Assembly (NCBI RefSeq): GCF_000735455.1
Contig: NZ_JMPS01000020.1
Span: 62,001 to 126,000 of the forward strand
DNA from: Yokenella regensburgei ATCC 49455
GTDB lineage: Bacteria > Pseudomonadota > Gammaproteobacteria > Enterobacterales > Enterobacteriaceae
Length of the DNA: 64,000 nt
Reading direction: 5' to 3'
Shown here: piece after piece, positions 8,903 through 17,499 of the stretch
Numbering within the stretch: position 1 is the first letter of the stretch
How the letters are laid out: each line of letters starts with the position of its first letter
The notes under the pieces: model-generated
Told to the model about the DNA's origin: nothing
What the model saw: only the letters and a program-made list of their open reading frames with translations
The model's database searches: none
Translations under genes and position numbers: made by a program

Positions 8903-9012
8903 TTCCGTTGGGCCGCTACGCGGCCCGACATTCCACCGGCTCGCCGTCAGGGAGCCTATGCGGATCTGCGGATCCGCAGGTAAACACTCGCTTCTCAGAA
9001 GGAGATTTTATT
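8903..9012 (+). promoter_or_regulatory. ibpA-ibpB spacer with second ROSE-type thermometer
   Basis: CTC-G-CTT (8987-8993) pairs with AAG-GAG (8999-9004), the ibpB ribosome-binding site, again with a single bulged G and a UCGCU signature (8988-8992). Upstream, GGGCCGC and GCGGCCC flank a short loop near 8909-8926, and GCGGATC/GATCCGC forms another stem near 8960-8978. Together these make the several-stem layout expected of a ROSE RNA. Confidence 0.75.
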
Positions 9013-9441
9013 ATGCGTAACTACGATTTATCCCCACTGCTGCGTCAATGGATCGGTTTTGACAAACTGGCTAACGCCTTACAAACCGCCGGTGAAAGCC
9101 AGAGCTTCCCGCCTTATAACATCGAAAAAAGCGACGATAACCACTATCGCATTACCCTCGCGTTAGCCGGTTTCCGTCAGGAAGATCTGGATATCCAGCT
9201 GGAAGGCACGCGTCTGACCATTAAAGGCCAGCCGCAGCAGGCGGAAAAAGAGACCAAATGGCTGCATCAGGGTCTGGTGACCCAGGCGTTCAGCCTGAGC
9301 TTTACCCTGGCCGATAATATGGAAGTCAGCGGCGCGACCTTCACCAACGGTCTGCTGCATATCGACCTGACCCGTAACGTGCCGGAAGCGCTTGCTCCGC
9401 AGCGTATCGCCATCAGCGACCGCCCGGCACTGAACAGCTAA
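9013..9441 (+). CDS. ibpB: small heat-shock protein IbpB
   Basis: 142 residues from ATG 9013 (MRNYDLSP), a paralogue of IbpA with the same alpha-crystallin domain ([25 protein letters not shown]). IbpB mixes with IbpA on aggregates and improves hand-over to disaggregases. An in-frame start at 8908 would read through the thermometer and is rejected. The conserved A-x-x-x-G-L-L-x-I-D-L region and the C-terminal I-A-I motif are present. Confidence 0.97.
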   Translation: MRNYDLSPLLRQWIGFDKLANALQTAGESQSFPPYNIEKSDDNHYRITLALAGFRQEDLDIQLEGTRLTIKGQPQQAEKETKWLHQGLVTQAFSLSFTLADNMEVSGATFTNGLLHIDLTRNVPEALAPQRIAISDRPALNS

Positions 9442-9490
9442 AGACAGTCTTGCCGAATCCCTTTCCCTTCGGGATAAGGTAAATACCTTA

Positions 9491-9518
9491 AAAACGGTAA
9501 CCTTCGGGTTACCGTTTT
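9491..9518 (+). terminator. terminator after ibpB
   Basis: A perfect 12-bp stem, AAAACGGTAACC with GGTTACCGTTTT, is capped by a TTCG tetraloop (9503-9506). The 3' arm ends in TTTT. It may act in both directions because the 5' arm starts with AAAA. Confidence 0.85.
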
Positions 9519-9617
9519 GCGTTTGATCGGGGCTTTTTGTGCGCCACGATCCATACATCCCGCCGTGGTTCTGCCAGAATCCCTGATATACCTAATGTTA
9601 TTCACAGGGAAACGACG

Positions 9618-11279
9618 ATGAGTGATATAGCATTGACCGTGAGCGTGCTGGCTCTGGTGGCAGTGGTCGGGTTATGGATTGGCAATGTGAAGATCCGTGG
9701 CGTTGGCTTTGGCATTGGCGGAGTGCTGTTTGGCGGGATCATCGTCGGACATTTTGTCGATCAGGCAGGGATCACGCTGAGTGGCCCGATGCTGCACTTC
9801 GTTCAGGAGTTTGGCCTGATCCTCTTCGTGTATACCATCGGTATTCAGGTAGGGCCTGGGTTCTTCGCCTCCCTGCGGGTCTCCGGGTTGCGCCTTAATC
9901 TTTTCGCTATCCTGATAGTGGTTCTCGGCGGGCTGGTCACCGCACTGCTGCATAAACTCTTCAATATCCCTCTACCGGTCGTGCTCGGGATTTTCTCCGG
10001 AGCGGTAACCAACACGCCAGCGCTCGGTGCCGGGCAGCAGATCCTGCGCGACCTCGGCGTGCCTTTCGACGTGGTTGACCAGATGGGGATGAGCTATGCG
10101 ATGGCGTATCCGTTCGGCATCTGCGGCATTCTGCTTTCCATGTGGCTGGTGCGCCTGTTCTTTCGTATCAACGTTGAAAAAGAAGCCCAGCAGTTTGATG
10201 CCAGCGTCGGCAACGGTAATGTACTGCTGCAGACCATCAATATTCGGGTAGAAAACCCGAACCTCAACAACCTGACTATTCAGGACGTTCCGATCCTGAA
10301 CAGTGATAAAATTATCTGCTCGCGGCTTAAGCGCGGCGATATGCTGATGGTACCGTCGCCCACCACGCTTATTCAGACCGGCGACCTTCTGCACCTGGTT
10401 GGCCAGGTGGCCGATTTACACAGCGCGCAGCTGGTGATCGGCAAAGAGGTCGAGACGTCGCTTTCCACCCGAGGAACTGACCTGCGCGTCGAGCGTGTGG
10501 TGGTGACCAACGAGAAGGTATTAGGGAAGAAAATCCGCGATCTGCACTTCAAACAGCGTTATGACGTCGTTATCTCCCGACTTAATCGCGCCGGGGTAGA
10601 GCTGGTAGCGAGCAGCAATGCCAGCCTGCAGTTCGGCGATATCCTCAACCTGGTAGGACGTCCTGCGGCCATCGATGCGGTAGCCGCAGAGCTGGGTAAC
10701 GCGCAGCAGAAACTGCAGCAGGTGCAGATGCTGCCGGTGTTTATCGGCATCGGGCTTGGGGTGTTATTGGGATCTATTCCGCTGTTTATTCCTGGTTTCC
10801 CGGTGGCGTTGAAGCTTGGTCTGGCGGGCGGGCCGCTGATTATGGCACTGATCCTCGGGCGTATTGGCAGCATCGGTAAGCTGTACTGGTTTATGCCACC
10901 GAGTGCGAACCTGGCGCTGCGCGAACTGGGGATTGTTCTGTTTCTCGCGGTCGTAGGCCTTAAATCGGGCGGTGATTTTGTTGATACGCTGCTCCACGGC
11001 GAAGGGGTAAGCTGGATAGGCTACGGTATTTTCATTACCGCTATTCCGCTGCTTCTGGCCGGTATCCTGGCGCGAATTGTCGTGAAAATGAACTATCTCA
11101 CCATCTGTGGAATGCTTGCTGGCTCCATGACTGACCCACCGGCGCTGGCGTTTGCGAATAACCTGCATGCGACCAGCGGGGCGGCGGCGCTCTCCTACGC
11201 TACCGTCTATCCGGTGGTGATGTTCCTGCGCATTATCACACCGCAGCTTTTGGCCGTACTGTTCTGGGGTATCGGCTAG
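9618..11279 (+). CDS. yidE: putative transporter YidE (AspT/YbjL family)
   Basis: 553 residues from ATG 9618 (MSDIALTV), as in E. coli. Five to six N-terminal helices, two soluble RCK_C/TrkA-C domains in the middle (about residues 190-275 and 280-360; [11 protein letters not shown] lies in the second) and a C-terminal block of helices define the aspartate:alanine exchanger family. Repeated [14 protein letters not shown] and [13 protein letters not shown] are the paired half-site motifs of that fold. The substrate is unknown. The gene stands alone, with terminators on both sides. Confidence 0.92.
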   Translation: MSDIALTVSVLALVAVVGLWIGNVKIRGVGFGIGGVLFGGIIVGHFVDQAGITLSGPMLHFVQEFGLILFVYTIGIQVGPGFFASLRVSGLRLNLFAILIVVLGGLVTALLHKLFNIPLPVVLGIFSGAVTNTPALGAGQQILRDLGVPFDVVDQMGMSYAMAYPFGICGILLSMWLVRLFFRINVEKEAQQFDASVGNGNVLLQTINIRVENPNLNNLTIQDVPILNSDKIICSRLKRGDMLMVPSPTTLIQTGDLLHLVGQVADLHSAQLVIGKEVETSLSTRGTDLRVERVVVTNEKVLGKKIRDLHFKQRYDVVISRLNRAGVELVASSNASLQFGDILNLVGRPAAIDAVAAELGNAQQKLQQVQMLPVFIGIGLGVLLGSIPLFIPGFPVALKLGLAGGPLIMALILGRIGSIGKLYWFMPPSANLALRELGIVLFLAVVGLKSGGDFVDTLLHGEGVSWIGYGIFITAIPLLLAGILARIVVKMNYLTICGMLAGSMTDPPALAFANNLHATSGAAALSYATVYPVVMFLRIITPQLLAVLFWGIG

Positions 11280-11289
11280 CGCGTCTTAC

Positions 11290-11314
11290 GCGCCTTCAGC
11301 ACCTGTGAAGGCGC
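11290..11314 (+). terminator. probable terminator after yidE
   Basis: GCGCCTTCA (11290-11298) pairs perfectly with TGAAGGCGC (11306-11314) over 9 bp. A short pyrimidine-rich tract follows rather than a pure T run. Confidence 0.6.
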
Positions 11315-11400
11315 TCTCCTTCCGCATCTCTCCACTTCCGGCTTACCAATGCAGGGTGTTAAGGTGAACGAGAAAAAGCAGCAGTTCTGAAGGAGAGTGA

Positions 11401-11745
11401 ATGAAAATTTCCCGCCTGGGCGTTGCCCCGGACTATCGCTTCTCGTTGGCGAACGAGCGGACGTTTCTCGCCTGGATCCGTACGGCGCTTGGGTTTCTGG
11501 CAGCAGGCGTTGGGCTTGACCAGCTGGCCCCTGATTTTGCGACACCGCTTATCCGCGAAGTGCTGGCTCTGCTGCTGTGCCTGTTTGCGGGCGGGCTGGC
11601 GGTTTACGGCTACCTGCGCTGGCTCAGTAATGAAAAGGCGATGCGGTTAAAAGAAGATTTACCCTATACCCACAGCCTGTTGATTATCAGCGTTATTTTG
11701 ATGATCGTCGCCGTGGTAGTGATGGGGCTGGTGCTGTATGCCTGA
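11401..11745 (+). CDS. yidH: DUF202 inner-membrane protein YidH
   Basis: 114 residues. The N-terminal DYRFSLANERTFLAWIRTALGFLA is the DUF202 signature, followed by three membrane helices (about residues 30-50, 55-75 and 90-112). The family has no established function. A good ribosome-binding site (GGAG) precedes the ATG. It overlaps yidG by 8 bp, and yidG overlaps the radical SAM gene by 4 bp, so all three are probably made together. Confidence 0.88.
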   Translation: MKISRLGVAPDYRFSLANERTFLAWIRTALGFLAAGVGLDQLAPDFATPLIREVLALLLCLFAGGLAVYGYLRWLSNEKAMRLKEDLPYTHSLLIISVILMIVAVVVMGLVLYA

Positions 11746-12100
11746 TAGCCGCAAAGCGCGGCGCAACAGCGACCCGGGTCTGCAGCCAGAGCGCACCTCC
11801 CTTGCCTGGTTTCGTACACTTTTAGGCTACGGGGCGTTGATGGCGCTGGCGATAAAACACAACTGGCACCGTTCCGGCAGTCCTTTCTGGATATCGATAA
11901 TCATCCTGGCGCTGGTGGCTATCATCCTCTGGCGCTATACCCGTCAGCGCAATCTGATGGACGTTAGCCGTAGCGATTTTTCACAACCGCGCGCAGTGCG
12001 TGACAAATTTTTGATCTCCCTCGCTGTCCTTTCCCTCGCATTATTGTTTGCTGTAACACACTTACGTCAGGTGGTTTTATTCATTAAGGATTATGTATGA
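11738..12100 (+). CDS. yidG: DUF202 inner-membrane protein YidG
   Basis: 120 residues, a second DUF202 protein: PGLQPERTSLAWFRTLLGYGALMA matches the same signature as YidH, so the two look like an ancient tandem duplication that may form a hetero-oligomer. Three membrane helices are evident (about residues 28-45, 50-68 and 93-112). The gene overlaps both its neighbours (yidH by 8 bp, the maturase gene by 4 bp). The function is unknown. Confidence 0.88.
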   Translation: MPDSRKARRNSDPGLQPERTSLAWFRTLLGYGALMALAIKHNWHRSGSPFWISIIILALVAIILWRYTRQRNLMDVSRSDFSQPRAVRDKFLISLAVLSLALLFAVTHLRQVVLFIKDYV

Positions 12101-13218
12101 CAGGATGTCAGGTGATGGCCAAGCCGGCCAGCTCTCGCTGTAATCTACGTTGTCGATACTGCTATTATCTTGATAAACCTAAGTATGCTCAAATGGATGA
12201 GGCTACCCTCGACGCCTTCATTCGTCAGCACATTGCCGCGCAGCCGGGAAAAGACGTGCAGTTCTCCTGGCAGGGCGGAGAACCCACGCTCTGCGGTATC
12301 GCTTTTTTTGAACGCGTCATCGAGTTGCAGAAGCAGCATGCGGGTGACAAACGCATTCACAACGCCTTTCAGACCAACGGGGTCGCGCTGAACGACGCCT
12401 GGTGCCGATTCTTTGGTGAAAATCACTGGCTGGTGGGCATTTCGCTCGATGGCCCGGCGGAGCTGCATGATGTTTTCCGGCGCAGCCGCAACGGTAAACC
12501 CACTCAGCAGCGGGTGATGAGTGCGATTGAAAAACTGGTGGCTCATCGGGTTGAGTTCAATCTGCTGACGGTGGTGAACCGCCACAACAGCCAGGAAGCG
12601 GAGCGTGTTTACCGCTACCTCAGACGCCAGGGAACGCCGTTTATCCAGTTTATACCGCTGCTTGAGCTGGACGAACACGGCGTGCCGAGCGAAGACTCCG
12701 TATCATCACGCGCCTGGGGAGAGTTTCTGACGAAGGTGTTTGATATCTGGGTGCGTGAGGATATTGGCCGTACGTTTGTGCAGCTTTTTGATTCGACGCT
12801 GGGCGTGTGGAGCGGTTTTCGCTCAACTCAGTGCGCGTTGAGCGAAACCTGCGGACACGCGTTTGCACTGGAAGCCAACGGCGATGTGTTTCAGTGCGAT
12901 CACTACGTTTACCCCGAGCACCGGCTGGGTAATCTGCATCAGACCACGCTTGCCGAACTGAACGCCAGCGCCCGGGCGGTAGCCTTTGGCAAGCATAAAC
13001 GAGACACGCTGTCGCGCGCCTGCCACGATTGTCAGGCGCGGCGTTTTTGCTACGGCGACTGCCCGAAACATCGTACTGCCGATGGCAAAAGTGCGCTGTG
13101 CGCGGGCTATCATCGCTTTTTTACCTACACCGCCCCGTACATGAGGGTGATGCGGGATCTCATCCGCCAGCAACGTTCACCGGCGGAATTGATGACAATG
13201 CTGCAAAAACAGAGCTGA
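12097..13218 (+). CDS. yidF: anaerobic sulfatase-maturase-like radical SAM enzyme (full-length YidF)
   Basis: 373 residues. Cys15, Cys19 and Cys22 (CNLRCRYC) bind the radical SAM [4Fe-4S] cluster, and WQGGEPTL and FQTNG are family motifs. The C-terminal SPASM region has the cysteine set CALSETC...FQCDH...CHDC...CYGDC for two further clusters. This matches anaerobic sulfatase maturases, which turn a cysteine or serine of a sulfatase into formylglycine. E. coli K-12 YidF is only about 165 residues, so the full-length version here looks like the ancestral form. No sulfatase gene is visible in the window. It is coupled to yidHG and convergent with emrD. Confidence 0.85.
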   Translation: MTGCQVMAKPASSRCNLRCRYCYYLDKPKYAQMDEATLDAFIRQHIAAQPGKDVQFSWQGGEPTLCGIAFFERVIELQKQHAGDKRIHNAFQTNGVALNDAWCRFFGENHWLVGISLDGPAELHDVFRRSRNGKPTQQRVMSAIEKLVAHRVEFNLLTVVNRHNSQEAERVYRYLRRQGTPFIQFIPLLELDEHGVPSEDSVSSRAWGEFLTKVFDIWVREDIGRTFVQLFDSTLGVWSGFRSTQCALSETCGHAFALEANGDVFQCDHYVYPEHRLGNLHQTTLAELNASARAVAFGKHKRDTLSRACHDCQARRFCYGDCPKHRTADGKSALCAGYHRFFTYTAPYMRVMRDLIRQQRSPAELMTMLQKQS

Positions 13219-13222
13219 GGGA

Positions 13223-14407
13223 TCAGATAGTTTGCTGATGGCGGCTAAAGCGTGATGCCAGCGGCAGCCAGCACAGCAGAATAAGCAGCCCCATCAGGGT
13301 CATCAGCAGGCCAAGGCTGCCTTGTCCGGTCTGCGGCAGCATCGCCGAAAACCAGGCCAGCACGCCGGAGCCAATATTCTGCAACCCACCGACCAGCGCG
13401 CCTGCGGTACCGGCGAGGAACGGGAATGGCTCCATCGCACCGCTGGTGGCAAGCGGAAACAGCATCCCCGCACCAAAGAAGAACAGCGCGGCAGGGATAA
13501 GCAGCGTCCAGACGTTCATTATCCCGAAGATGCCAGGGATCCACATCATCAGCCCACCCGCGAGGCAGCAAATAACCGACTGCCACATCAGTGTCGGGAA
13601 GCGTTTATTCGGGCGACCGGCGAACCAGGAGCCGAAAAACGCCGCCGGGATAGGCAGAATAAACAGGATGCTGACTGCCATACTGCTGAGACCGAGCACC
13701 GCGCCCAGCAGCACACCGGAGCAGGCTTCAAATACCGCAACGCCCGCCAGACCACCAATCAGCATCAGCAGATAGCAGTTGAATGAACCATTACCTAACA
13801 GCGTTTTGTAGCTGGTGATAAGCCGGGTCCGCGGAGCCTCTTTCGGACGCGTCTCCGGCATCCAGCGCGCCATGCTGAAGGTAACCACCGCGCACAGCAC
13901 CAGCAGGAAGGCGTAGCACACCCGCCAGCCCCAAAGGGTATCCAGCATCCCGCCAATCAGCGGTGCCAGCAGGGGGCTGACCAGAATACTCATATTTAAT
14001 AAGCTGTTGGCATGACGTAATTGCGTACCTTCATACAGATCCCGCGGCAGCGTTCTCGCCATCACACCGCCAACGCCGGTGCCCATACCCTGCAGGGCGC
14101 TGGCAATAATTAGCAGCGTCAGGCTGGATGTGGTCATTGCGATGGTGGTCGCAACCAAAAAAATCGACATCCCGGCCAGGATCACCGGACGGCGTCCAAT
14201 ACGGTCCGACAGCGGGCCGTAAAACAGCTGTGACACACCGTAGGTCAGCAGATAGGTCGCCATGACGCTCTGAACCGCGCCTTCACGAACCTGTAATTCA
14301 CGCGCCATATCGGCAATAGCGGGGATATAAATGGTTTGAGCCATCTGCCCAACAGCGACGAGCAGAACCAGCATCAACAATAAATTGAAGTTTCCGTGCC
14401 TTTTCAT
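13223..14407 (-). CDS. emrD: multidrug efflux transporter EmrD (MFS)
   Basis: 394 residues, the E. coli length and clearly the same protein. It has twelve helices, DHA1 (Bcr/CflA-type) family, with the loop motif GPLSDRIGRRPVI (A-motif) after helix 2. EmrD pumps hydrophobic uncouplers and detergents out of the inner membrane. The single gene is convergent with the maturase gene (4 bp apart). Its upstream region carries the perfect inverted repeat at 14501-14529. Confidence 0.95.
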   Translation of the reverse strand: MKRHGNFNLLLMLVLLVAVGQMAQTIYIPAIADMARELQVREGAVQSVMATYLLTYGVSQLFYGPLSDRIGRRPVILAGMSIFLVATTIAMTTSSLTLLIIASALQGMGTGVGGVMARTLPRDLYEGTQLRHANSLLNMSILVSPLLAPLIGGMLDTLWGWRVCYAFLLVLCAVVTFSMARWMPETRPKEAPRTRLITSYKTLLGNGSFNCYLLMLIGGLAGVAVFEACSGVLLGAVLGLSSMAVSILFILPIPAAFFGSWFAGRPNKRFPTLMWQSVICCLAGGLMMWIPGIFGIMNVWTLLIPAALFFFGAGMLFPLATSGAMEPFPFLAGTAGALVGGLQNIGSGVLAWFSAMLPQTGQGSLGLLMTLMGLLILLCWLPLASRFSRHQQTI

Positions 14408-14453
14408 GTCGAAGATTACGTCTTAAAAATTGGGTAACAAAGGAGATATTGCT

Positions 14454-14528
14454 ATGGATAGCGCCAAAATCGAGAGGAATCTACCACAGACAGATGACAA
14501 CTTAACCATTATTTGTGCCAATGGTTAA
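14454..14528 (+). CDS. possible 24-residue small protein
   Basis: ATG at 14454 is preceded at ideal spacing by AAGGAG (about 14440-14445), and the frame runs 24 codons to TAA at 14526-14528 (product begins MDSAKIERNLPQ and ends in IICANG). I do not recognise the peptide. It has no membrane segment, so it is not TisB, the toxin found between emrD and ivbL in E. coli. It lies divergent to emrD, and no convincing promoter is visible. The strong ribosome-binding site is the main evidence. Confidence 0.35.
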   Translation: MDSAKIERNLPQTDDNLTIICANG

Positions 14529-14529
14529 G
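14501..14529. repeat. perfect inverted repeat upstream of emrD
   Basis: CTTAACCATT (14501-14510) and AATGGTTAAG (14520-14529) are exact inverted arms with a 9-bp spacer. It ends on the stop codon of the small frame and lies about 95-120 bp upstream of emrD. It could be an operator for a dimeric regulator or an RNA hairpin; there is no T tract. Confidence 0.6.
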
Positions 14530-14583
14530 GGTGAAGAGGCAGGATTTATAAACGATTATTGGCAACAAATGTTGCCGCTTTGC

Positions 14584-15417
14584 TCAGGCGAGGCGCAAAA
14601 GGATTGCCCCGGCGGCAATTCCACAGGCGGCAACGGCGCGAATGCCGGAAACGCGTTCTTTTAAAAGGATAAAAGCGATCAGCGCGCCGAACAAAATTGA
14701 GGTTTCGCGCAGTGCTGCGACCACGGCCAGCGGCGCCTGGGTCATTGCCCACAGCGCCAGGCCATAGGCGCCCATCGTGGCAATACCGCCGAAGATCCCC
14801 TTGCGCCAGTGCTGTGAAAGATAGCTGATGGCAGGCTTACGACGAGCAAGCAACGCCCAGCATAGCAGGCAGAAACCGTTCATGAAGAAGGTCCACAGCG
14901 TATAGCCGATGGCCGTGCCGGACACCCGCACGCCGGTGCCGTCGACCAGGGTATAGGCGGCAATGAAGCAGGCGTTAAGCAGTGCCAGATAGATGCCTTT
15001 TCGCGAGCTGGAGCGACCGTTCAGCGCCATGCCCAGAATCGCGAGGCAAATGACGCAGATCCCAAGCCATGCCATCTCTGAGAGCGTCTCACCCATAAAC
15101 GCTACGCTAATCACGGCGACCAGCAACGGCGCAGTGCCGCGCATCAGGGGATAGGTCTGGCTCATGTCAGACACTTGATAGGTTTTGGCGACCAGCACGG
15201 TGTAAATCACCTGCAGGATGCAGGAGGCTATCAGGAACGGAATACTTTCCACGCTCGGCTGTGGCGAGAAAGGGAGCGCCAGCAGCGCCATTACTGCCGC
15301 CGATCCGCTGACGCTGACTGCGGCGTAGAGCTTATCGTTGCCCGCTTTCACAATGGCATTCCAGCTGGCATGCAGCAGGGCGGCGAAAAGCAAAATAGCG
15401 AACAGCGTTAGCGTCAT
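14584..15417 (-). CDS. EamA/DMT-family exporter
   Basis: 277 residues from the ATG at 15417 (MTLTLFAILLFAALLHASWNA); an in-frame ATG at 15444 adds nine residues, and the longer frame beyond that reads back into the ilv leader and is rejected. It has ten predicted helices in two EamA repeats, with LHASWNAIVKAGND at the start of the first. These are drug/metabolite exporters of unassigned substrate. It sits between emrD and ivbL, where E. coli K-12 carries istR/tisB. It is transcribed away from ilvB and has its own promoter region facing the leader. Confidence 0.82.
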   Translation of the reverse strand: MTLTLFAILLFAALLHASWNAIVKAGNDKLYAAVSVSGSAAVMALLALPFSPQPSVESIPFLIASCILQVIYTVLVAKTYQVSDMSQTYPLMRGTAPLLVAVISVAFMGETLSEMAWLGICVICLAILGMALNGRSSSRKGIYLALLNACFIAAYTLVDGTGVRVSGTAIGYTLWTFFMNGFCLLCWALLARRKPAISYLSQHWRKGIFGGIATMGAYGLALWAMTQAPLAVVAALRETSILFGALIAFILLKERVSGIRAVAACGIAAGAILLRLA

Positions 15418-15499
15418 AGCGTCAGTGGCGGCAGGAATTGTCATGCAACCGTAACATAACGTGGGCGGGATGTTTGTTTTTATTCTCTCCTGGTTGAAT

Positions 15500-15573
15500 T
15501 GTGATCTCTGACGCATTTTTGCGCAGATGAAAATAATTCCATTGTCTGCGCCGTAAAGCTGTGTTTGTATAAA
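15500..15573 (+). promoter_or_regulatory. ilvB promoter region with CRP-like half-site
   Basis: TGTGA (15500-15504) starts a CRP-like site with a poor right half, and TATAAA (15568-15573) is a likely -10 about 30 bp upstream of ivbL. No good -35 is seen, which fits the known dependence of E. coli ilvBN on cAMP-CRP. Exact promoter limits are inferred. Confidence 0.5.
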
Positions 15574-15604
15574 TTCCACTGATGATTTCAACAACAGGTC
15601 CCTA

Positions 15605-15703
15605 ATGAACACTTCCATGCCGATGTCGACCCTACTAAAAACCGCGCGCAACGCCGCGGTGGTCGTCGTGCGTGTGGTGGTGGTCGTCGGCAACGCGCCG
15701 TAG
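15605..15703 (+). CDS. ivbL: ilvBN leader peptide IvbL
   Basis: 32 codons, the E. coli length. The peptide ends in AAVVVVRVVVVVGNAP, with nine valines in ten positions, and has two adjacent leucines earlier. Ribosome stalling at these codons when valine- or leucine-tRNA is scarce prevents formation of the downstream terminator. It is too short for most gene finders but is certain from its sequence and place. Confidence 0.96.
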   Translation: MNTSMPMSTLLKTARNAAVVVVRVVVVVGNAP

Positions 15704-15726
15704 GGTCCGGAAAACACACGATTCCA

Positions 15727-15759
15727 AACCCCGCCGGCGCAAACCGGGCGGGGTTTTTT
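15727..15759 (+). terminator. ilvBN attenuator
   Basis: AACCCCGCC (15727-15735) pairs with GGCGGGGTT (15747-15755), followed by TTTT (15756-15759), 23 bp after the ivbL stop. This is the attenuation terminator for branched-chain acetolactate synthase I expression. Confidence 0.93.
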
Positions 15760-15807
15760 GTATCAGAACCCGCCCGGCAGGTCGGCCCAGAAGAAAAGGA
15801 CTGGAGC

Positions 15808-17496
15808 ATGGCAAGTTCGGGCACAACATCTCAAAGCACGCGTTTTACGGGTGCGCAGTTAATTGTTCACTTACTGGAACGACAGGGCATTACGACCGTC
15901 ACCGGCATTCCCGGCGGTACGGTGCTGCCGTTGTACGACGCCTTAAGCCAAAGCAAACAGATCCGCCACGTGCTGGCGCGTCATGAGCAGGGTGCAGGCT
16001 TCATTGCGCAGGGCATGGCTCGCACCCAGGGAAAACCGGCGGTGTGTATGGCCTGTAGCGGCCCGGGTGCCACAAACCTGGTCACCGCGATTGCCGATGC
16101 GCGGCTGGATTCCATCCCGCTGGTGTGCATTACTGGCCAGGTACCGGCATCGCTCATCGGCACCGATGCGTTTCAGGAAGTCGATACCTACGGTATCTCT
16201 ATCCCCATCACCAAACACAACTATTTAGTCCGTGATATCAGTGAACTACCGCAGGTGGTTAGCGATGCGTTTCGCATCGCGCAGTCCGGCCGTCCCGGCC
16301 CGGTGTGGATAGACATACCTAAGGATGTGCAGACGGCGACGATTGATATCGATGACCTGCCGGTCCCTGGCGGCCGCGCTCCGGCACCGATTTTTAACCT
16401 GCAGGATGTGCGCGAAGCGGCGGCGATGATTAACGCCGCGCAGCGTCCGGTGCTGTATCTCGGCGGCGGGGTCGTTGCTTCACCGGAACAGGTACGCAAA
16501 CTGGCGGAAAAAACCAATCTGCCGACTACCATGACCCTGATGGCCTTAGGCATGCTGCCAAAAGCGCATCCGCTGTCGCTTGGTATGCTGGGGATGCACG
16601 GCGCGCGCAGCACCAACTTTATTCTGCAGGAGTCTGATTTACTGGTCGTTTTAGGTGCACGTTTTGATGACCGGGCGATTGGTAAAACGGAACAGTTCTG
16701 TCCGAACGCTAAAATCATTCATGTGGATATCGACCGCGCCGAGCTCGGAAAAATCAAGCAGGCGCACGTGGCGATTCAGGGCGACGTGGGCGAAGTGCTG
16801 GAGCAGTTAATCCCGCTGGTTGACGCGAAGCCGCGCGACGCATGGCATCAACTGGTTGGCGAGCTGCAACAAGAGTTCCCGTCGGCTATTCCGCAGGCGG
16901 GCGATCCGCTGACCCATTACGGCCTGATCAACGCCGTAGCGGCCTGCGTTGACGATGACGCTATCGTGACCACCGACGTTGGCCAGCACCAGATGTGGAC
17001 GGCACAGGCATATCCATTAAACCGCCCTCGCCAGTGGCTGACCTCCGGTGGGCTGGGTACCATGGGATTTGGTCTGCCTGCGGCAATTGGCGCAGCGCTT
17101 GCGAATCCGCATCGTAAAGTGCTCTGTTTTTCCGGTGACGGCAGCCTGATGATGAACATTCAGGAGATGGCCACCGCCGTAGAAAACCAGCTGGATGTGA
17201 AAATCATCCTGATGAATAACGAAGCGCTGGGTCTGGTTCACCAGCAGCAGAGCCTGTTCTATCCGCAGGGGGTATTTGCCGCGACGTATCCTGGCATGAT
17301 TAACTTCGTGCAGATTGCCGCTGGTTTTGGCATGCAAACCTGCGACCTGAACGCAGAAGCAGATCCGCAAGCGGCGCTGCAGGCCATTATCGCCCGCCCT
17401 GGTCCGGCGCTGATCCATGTGCGGATCGATGCCGAACAGAAAGTGTATCCAATGGTTCCGCCGGGAGCGGCAAATACAGAAATGGTGGGGGAATAA
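15808..17496 (+). CDS. ilvB: acetolactate synthase I large subunit
   Basis: 562 residues, full length. It condenses two pyruvates to 2-acetolactate, or pyruvate with 2-ketobutyrate, in valine, leucine and isoleucine synthesis. Glu60 (RHEQGAGF) activates thiamine diphosphate, and FSGDGSLMMNIQE through NN is the thiamine-diphosphate/Mg motif in the C-terminal domain. An FAD-binding middle domain lies between. It is controlled by the attenuator just upstream, and the small subunit follows 3 bp downstream. Confidence 0.98.
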   Translation: MASSGTTSQSTRFTGAQLIVHLLERQGITTVTGIPGGTVLPLYDALSQSKQIRHVLARHEQGAGFIAQGMARTQGKPAVCMACSGPGATNLVTAIADARLDSIPLVCITGQVPASLIGTDAFQEVDTYGISIPITKHNYLVRDISELPQVVSDAFRIAQSGRPGPVWIDIPKDVQTATIDIDDLPVPGGRAPAPIFNLQDVREAAAMINAAQRPVLYLGGGVVASPEQVRKLAEKTNLPTTMTLMALGMLPKAHPLSLGMLGMHGARSTNFILQESDLLVVLGARFDDRAIGKTEQFCPNAKIIHVDIDRAELGKIKQAHVAIQGDVGEVLEQLIPLVDAKPRDAWHQLVGELQQEFPSAIPQAGDPLTHYGLINAVAACVDDDAIVTTDVGQHQMWTAQAYPLNRPRQWLTSGGLGTMGFGLPAAIGAALANPHRKVLCFSGDGSLMMNIQEMATAVENQLDVKIILMNNEALGLVHQQQSLFYPQGVFAATYPGMINFVQIAAGFGMQTCDLNAEADPQAALQAIIARPGPALIHVRIDAEQKVYPMVPPGAANTEMVGE

Positions 17497-17499
17497 GCC

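Noticed and set aside
9442-9617. Upstream start for yidE at 9537
   Set aside because: It would begin shortly after the ibpB terminator without a ribosome-binding site, and the extra residues are absent from the E. coli protein, which starts at the equivalent of 9618.
15427-15717. Upstream extension of the EamA exporter frame to 15717
   Set aside because: The extension reads backwards through the ivbL leader and attenuator and gives a low-complexity Thr/Arg peptide. The hydrophobic family-like N-terminus begins at 15417.
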